Source: Diplolepis rosae (lineage: Eukaryota; Arthropoda; Insecta; Hymenoptera; Diplolepididae). Taken from it: a DNA stretch of 64,000 nt. The position numbers were made by a program, and so were the translations under genes. Within the stretch, counting starts at the first letter, position 1, and every line of letters starts with the position of its first letter. The stretch spans positions 14,383,501 to 14,447,500 of the forward strand of contig JAPYXD010000677.1 in assembly GCA_030998225.1 (NCBI GenBank). Reading direction: 5' to 3'. Positions 61,002-64,000 of the stretch are shown piece after piece. Under the pieces are notes generated by a model. The model searched no databases. It saw only the letters and a program-made list of their open reading frames with translations, and was not told the DNA's origin.

Positions 61002-61254
61002 TTGCTTTCTTTTTGAGTATGTTTATATTTACTAGTGAAAATTTTAATCGAAGAAAATAAAAAGAATCTGACCCTATGCCAAAATAATGAAAAATGAAAA
61101 AAATTCTATGAATTTTGGGTCAGTATAATAGCAGACATGTTATCAAACATGTCACTTTAAAATTAGTTTTATTAATTTTGGAAAATAAAATTTTTAACCT
61201 GAAAAGCGCCTAAAAGATTTGTTTAAGAACATTTTTCTTTATATATAAAGAATA

Positions 61255-61842
61255 TATCGATACCTACGTTCTAATATGTCGTATCCCACATTTTGAAAAT
61301 TTTTCAGGAAACGATAAAAACGTCTTGCTAGCACAAATAAATAAATGTAAACAAATTTTTGTTTTATACGTTCATAAAAATGCATAAATAATAATAATTA
61401 AAGCAAAAAAAATTATTTAAATAAATTTTATGATATTTATGTGGGTTACGCAAGAAGAAAAAATTAAAATGTAGTTTAGAAAGAAAATTGATTTAATCGT
61501 TTTATAATTAAATATTGTTCTATCCCATACGTAACATTTTTCTCTCTTATTTTGTATTGTTTAATTCATAATTATTATAATATAAATCACAAAATAAAAA
61601 TTGACTGTCACTTCGCTGGCGCTGACTTAACCAATGGATGTGGGATACGACATATTAGAATTCGTGAAAATTGGCATGTGGGATACGACATATTAGAATA
61701 TTTATTTAAAAATATTAAATAAACAATTTGACTCACAAGATTTTAATATAAGCTGTAAAACATTATTATTAATCCATGTTTTAAAAAAAGTCAATTTCTC
61801 AAATTTTGTGGGATACGACATATTAGAACGTGGGTATCGATA
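61255..61842. repeat. Family M TIR element
   Basis: tatcgatacctacgttctaa, tatgtcgtatcccaca at the left is inverted at the right (gtgggatacgacatattaga, acgtgggtatcgata). Two further direct copies of gtgggatacgacatattaga lie inside at about 61640 and 61680. About 590 bp, no ORF. Confidence 0.75.
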
Positions 61843-62559
61843 TATTAATCTCACGACTTCATTAAAATACAAGTGAGTATTTTGGGTCTCATTGAAAATC
61901 GCACCTGTAAGCTTTGAAGGAAAGAGAGGCTACTGAAAGAATGTATCTATAGTGTAAACGAAATAGGCACGAATGCGACTCTCGGAGGTAAGAGCTTTGC
62001 AATGCAAATAAAAAGCTCAGCGACCCGTACCGCAGTACCGCCGCTTGGAATTTCAAGGTAATTGAAAAAGTGCAATTATCTCCTGGCGGGATTTGTTTTT
62101 CAAGTGAAAACAAGCGATTTAGCGGTGCAGATCCTACGATCTCTGGAGCGTCTAGAGGGTCGTCCTTTGAAAAGGAAAGTAAATTTGCTACTGACATTGA
62201 ATCCGTTTTAGCTGTACAATTGCTGCTTTTGTTTGAAGCAAATCAGCCATAAGACAATTACATTTTACAAAAATACATTAAAAATATTCTACCTCTTACA
62301 ATTACTATTGTTTCATATTTCTTGTCTGAGAAGATTCTGCTTTCAGTAATTTCTGAACCTTTGTTCGAAAAAAGGACTTGAATTTGTGTAAACCATCCAA
62401 ACGAAAATAGCCGGAAGAAAGGAAAGTAGGCAGTGATATTTAACATCACTTTCTTCGTTTTCTTTCGTCTTTCTTTATAGTCTTATAGCACCTTTTGAAA
62501 ATCAAAATTTTTTAAAGGCACGCACCACACTCTGAGGCGAATAAATTTCATCATCTTGA
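61843..62559. other. Single-copy, higher-GC stretch
   Basis: 61865-62240 has balanced composition with overlapping short frames on both strands, none with a domain or splice support. Candidate regulatory or unrecognised exon of another gene. Confidence 0.35.
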
Positions 62560-62812
62560 TTTTATTAATGAATTTGATTTTTGTCCAAACTTTTTTTCTT
62601 ATTGCTCTGAGCCAAATTAAAAAAATAATACGATTCTAATAAATCACGGATCATTTTTTCAAGAAAAATATTCTCTATAACTTGACAATTTCCAATTTTT
62701 GAAAGAATTTTTGTAGAGAATTTTTTCCCTGAAAAAATGATCTGTGATTTATTAGAATTGCATCATTTTCAAAAATTTGACTCGACGCGATAAGAAAAAT
62801 CACAAATCATGC
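62560..62812. repeat. Family D remnant
   Basis: ctttttttcttattgctctg, ttttttcaagaaaaatattc and their inverses (gaattttttccctgaaaaaa; gcgataagaaaaa) match the interior of 55963-56628. The TTAA ends are missing. Confidence 0.55.
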
Positions 62813-62883
62813 CTTATATTTATTTTCTGAGCATGAAGAGGCCGAAATTTCGAGTCCTTGAAAAACTCCAGGCCCAGAAAGAA

Positions 62884-62898
62884 CACCCCCCCCCCCCC
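62884..62898. repeat. Poly(C) run
   Basis: About 14 consecutive C in an otherwise A+T-rich context. Confidence 0.8.
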
Positions 62899-62949
62899 TA
62901 CCACTTTTCAGACCTACCTGAGAGAATGTCTTCAGAACGATTTTTTTGT

Positions 62950-63105
62950 TTACCGCATACTGAAAGTTAGCCGAATCGGTGTCGTTTTGTGTGCGGAAAG
63001 TTGAATTTCCCATACTAGTGCGGTAAAATTTTAAGTGTGCGGAAAATCAACTTTCTGCACCCAAAACGACACCGACAAGGCTAACTTTCGGTGTATGGTG
63101 GAAAA
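62950..63105. repeat. Family J hairpin, copy 2
   Basis: aatcggtgtcgttttgtgtg, cggaaagttga and, after a loop, tcaactttctgcacccaaaa, cgacaccga; outer arms gaaagttagcc/ggctaactttc. Closest to 762-886. Confidence 0.75.
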
Positions 63106-63263
63106 AAATATATACTTTTCGGGCAACAAAATAGGTTTTACTCAGCTTTTCCAATTTCAGAACAAAAAAATCATTTTCACAAGGTTGTTTGTGATTTGCT
63201 ATTCCTTGTAATCGTTGAAACCTGAAAACCTCTAGAATGGAAAAGGATGAATGTGAATAATTT

Positions 63264-63350
63264 TGTCGGTGTCGTTTTGCGTGCGGAAAGTTGATTTTCC
63301 CACAGTGGTGCGGTAAAATTTTAAGTGTGCTAACTTTCGGTATACAGCGA
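63264..63350. repeat. Family J hairpin, copy 3 (one arm lost)
   Basis: gtcggtgtcgttttgcgtgc, ggaaagttgattttccc and the loop cggtaaaattttaagtgtgc match copy 2, then it jumps directly to ctaactttcggtatac. The second inner arm is deleted. Confidence 0.65.
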
Positions 63351-64000
63351 ACAAAACATATCGTTCTTATCACGTGTGAAACGTATTTTAACGCGCGACT
63401 CACTCTCTCGTTAAAATACGCATTTCCGCACTTGATACGAAATATACTAATAATAGCGGGATAGGACCCACCCCTTAAGACAACAAACTTGGAAATCTTC
63501 AATAATTATCCCCGTACGTGACTCCTACAATTCACGTAGAGGATTATCGGGATAGTATTCCAATCAGTTGTAAGGCAACTGACCTATTTCATGACTACAA
63601 CGTCTTCCCAAGCCTCCCTGCTATTCCCTAAGCGAAGTAAATGTAATCGTGTTGTGCATCGCAACGAATGCATAACGTCAAAGTAAATTTCATTAGAGCT
63701 TTTGAACTTCAAAATGCGGAAACGAGTCTAAAGTGACAAATAAACGGCTTCCTTTGTAAAAGAGAAAATTTCTACAATGATTAAATTGCGCAGCATCCAA
63801 TTTAAAATCGTTCGTAGGTAAATAAATTTAGATCAGTGATTTCAGATGTATATTGGAGGAATCACTATATGTCACATAGAAAGATCTTCAAAATGACAAG
63901 ACTTTATTGCTGTTTGGAGAACTTGACTGTACTGCCTGGAGGCACCACCGAGAAGCTTTTTCCACTCCATGTCTAGCGCATACGTAGTCAGTAAATATTT
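63351..64000. other. Window end, unassigned
   Basis: Apart from the inverted 26-base motif at 63422-63449, shared with 682-707, nothing is recognised. The last 300 bp look single-copy. Confidence 0.4.

Larger units (their letters stand above)
59060..61091. mobile_element. Hammerhead-type palindromic element, copy 3, disrupted
   Basis: Outer ends cattattttggcatagggtc and inverse at 61065-61091. The centre and right arm (60535-61091) match 20278-20847 closely (ggtcagcaaagccacatgtc; gtgatgctgcatactggact). The left arm is short and diverged and lacks a recognisable hammerhead core. A 952-bp TIR element is inserted at 59544-60495. Confidence 0.65.

Overview
This is a eukaryotic, very A+T-rich window with a low density of genes and a high density of transposable-element (TE) remnants. 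The single gene I can support codes for a two-Ig-domain surface protein of a type seen in insects. The Tc1/mariner, TTAA-inserting and tRNA-SINE elements are also typical of insects. An insect is therefore likely. A parasitoid wasp or other hymenopteran is my guess only, because no diagnostic marker is present.

The gene lies on the + strand and spans at least 21582-58396 in five exons: 21582-21965, 28076-28196, 28658-28842, 34003-34101 and 58302-58396. All intron phases agree (1, 2, 1, 1). Together the exons encode 294 residues: two Ig-like domains, a Thr-rich stalk and a C-terminal hydrophobic tail that looks like a GPI-anchor signal. The exon carrying the start codon and signal peptide was not found and may lie upstream of the window. 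The last intron is 24.2 kb. A candidate poly(A) signal lies 0.2 kb after the stop.

Region by region: 1-21.3 kb is the upstream flank or first intron. It holds palindromic MITEs, a 2.36-kb TIR element, a truncated Tc1/mariner copy inside a TCTATC-rich tract, and microsatellites. 19.9-20.85 kb is a near-perfect palindrome carrying hammerhead-ribozyme-like cores, with relatives at 25.2-25.5 kb and 59.06-61.09 kb. 22-34 kb is introns 2-4 with MITEs and a decayed mariner that contains a younger Tc1-like MITE. 34-58 kb is the giant intron, which holds most of the repeat families: a 1.4-kb family with a GC hairpin at one end, TTAA-flanked snapback elements, nested TA-flanked elements, a 244-bp tandem array inside a TIR element, a 420-bp tandem array whose unit contains a MITE, and three copies of one tRNA-derived SINE. 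58.4-64 kb is 3' flank with more of the same.

The most interesting non-coding signals are the inverted repeats with hammerhead-like cores, the uncharacterised 1.4-kb family, and several insertions that can be dated against each other by nesting. Element names (B, D, G and so on) are local labels. No database search was possible.
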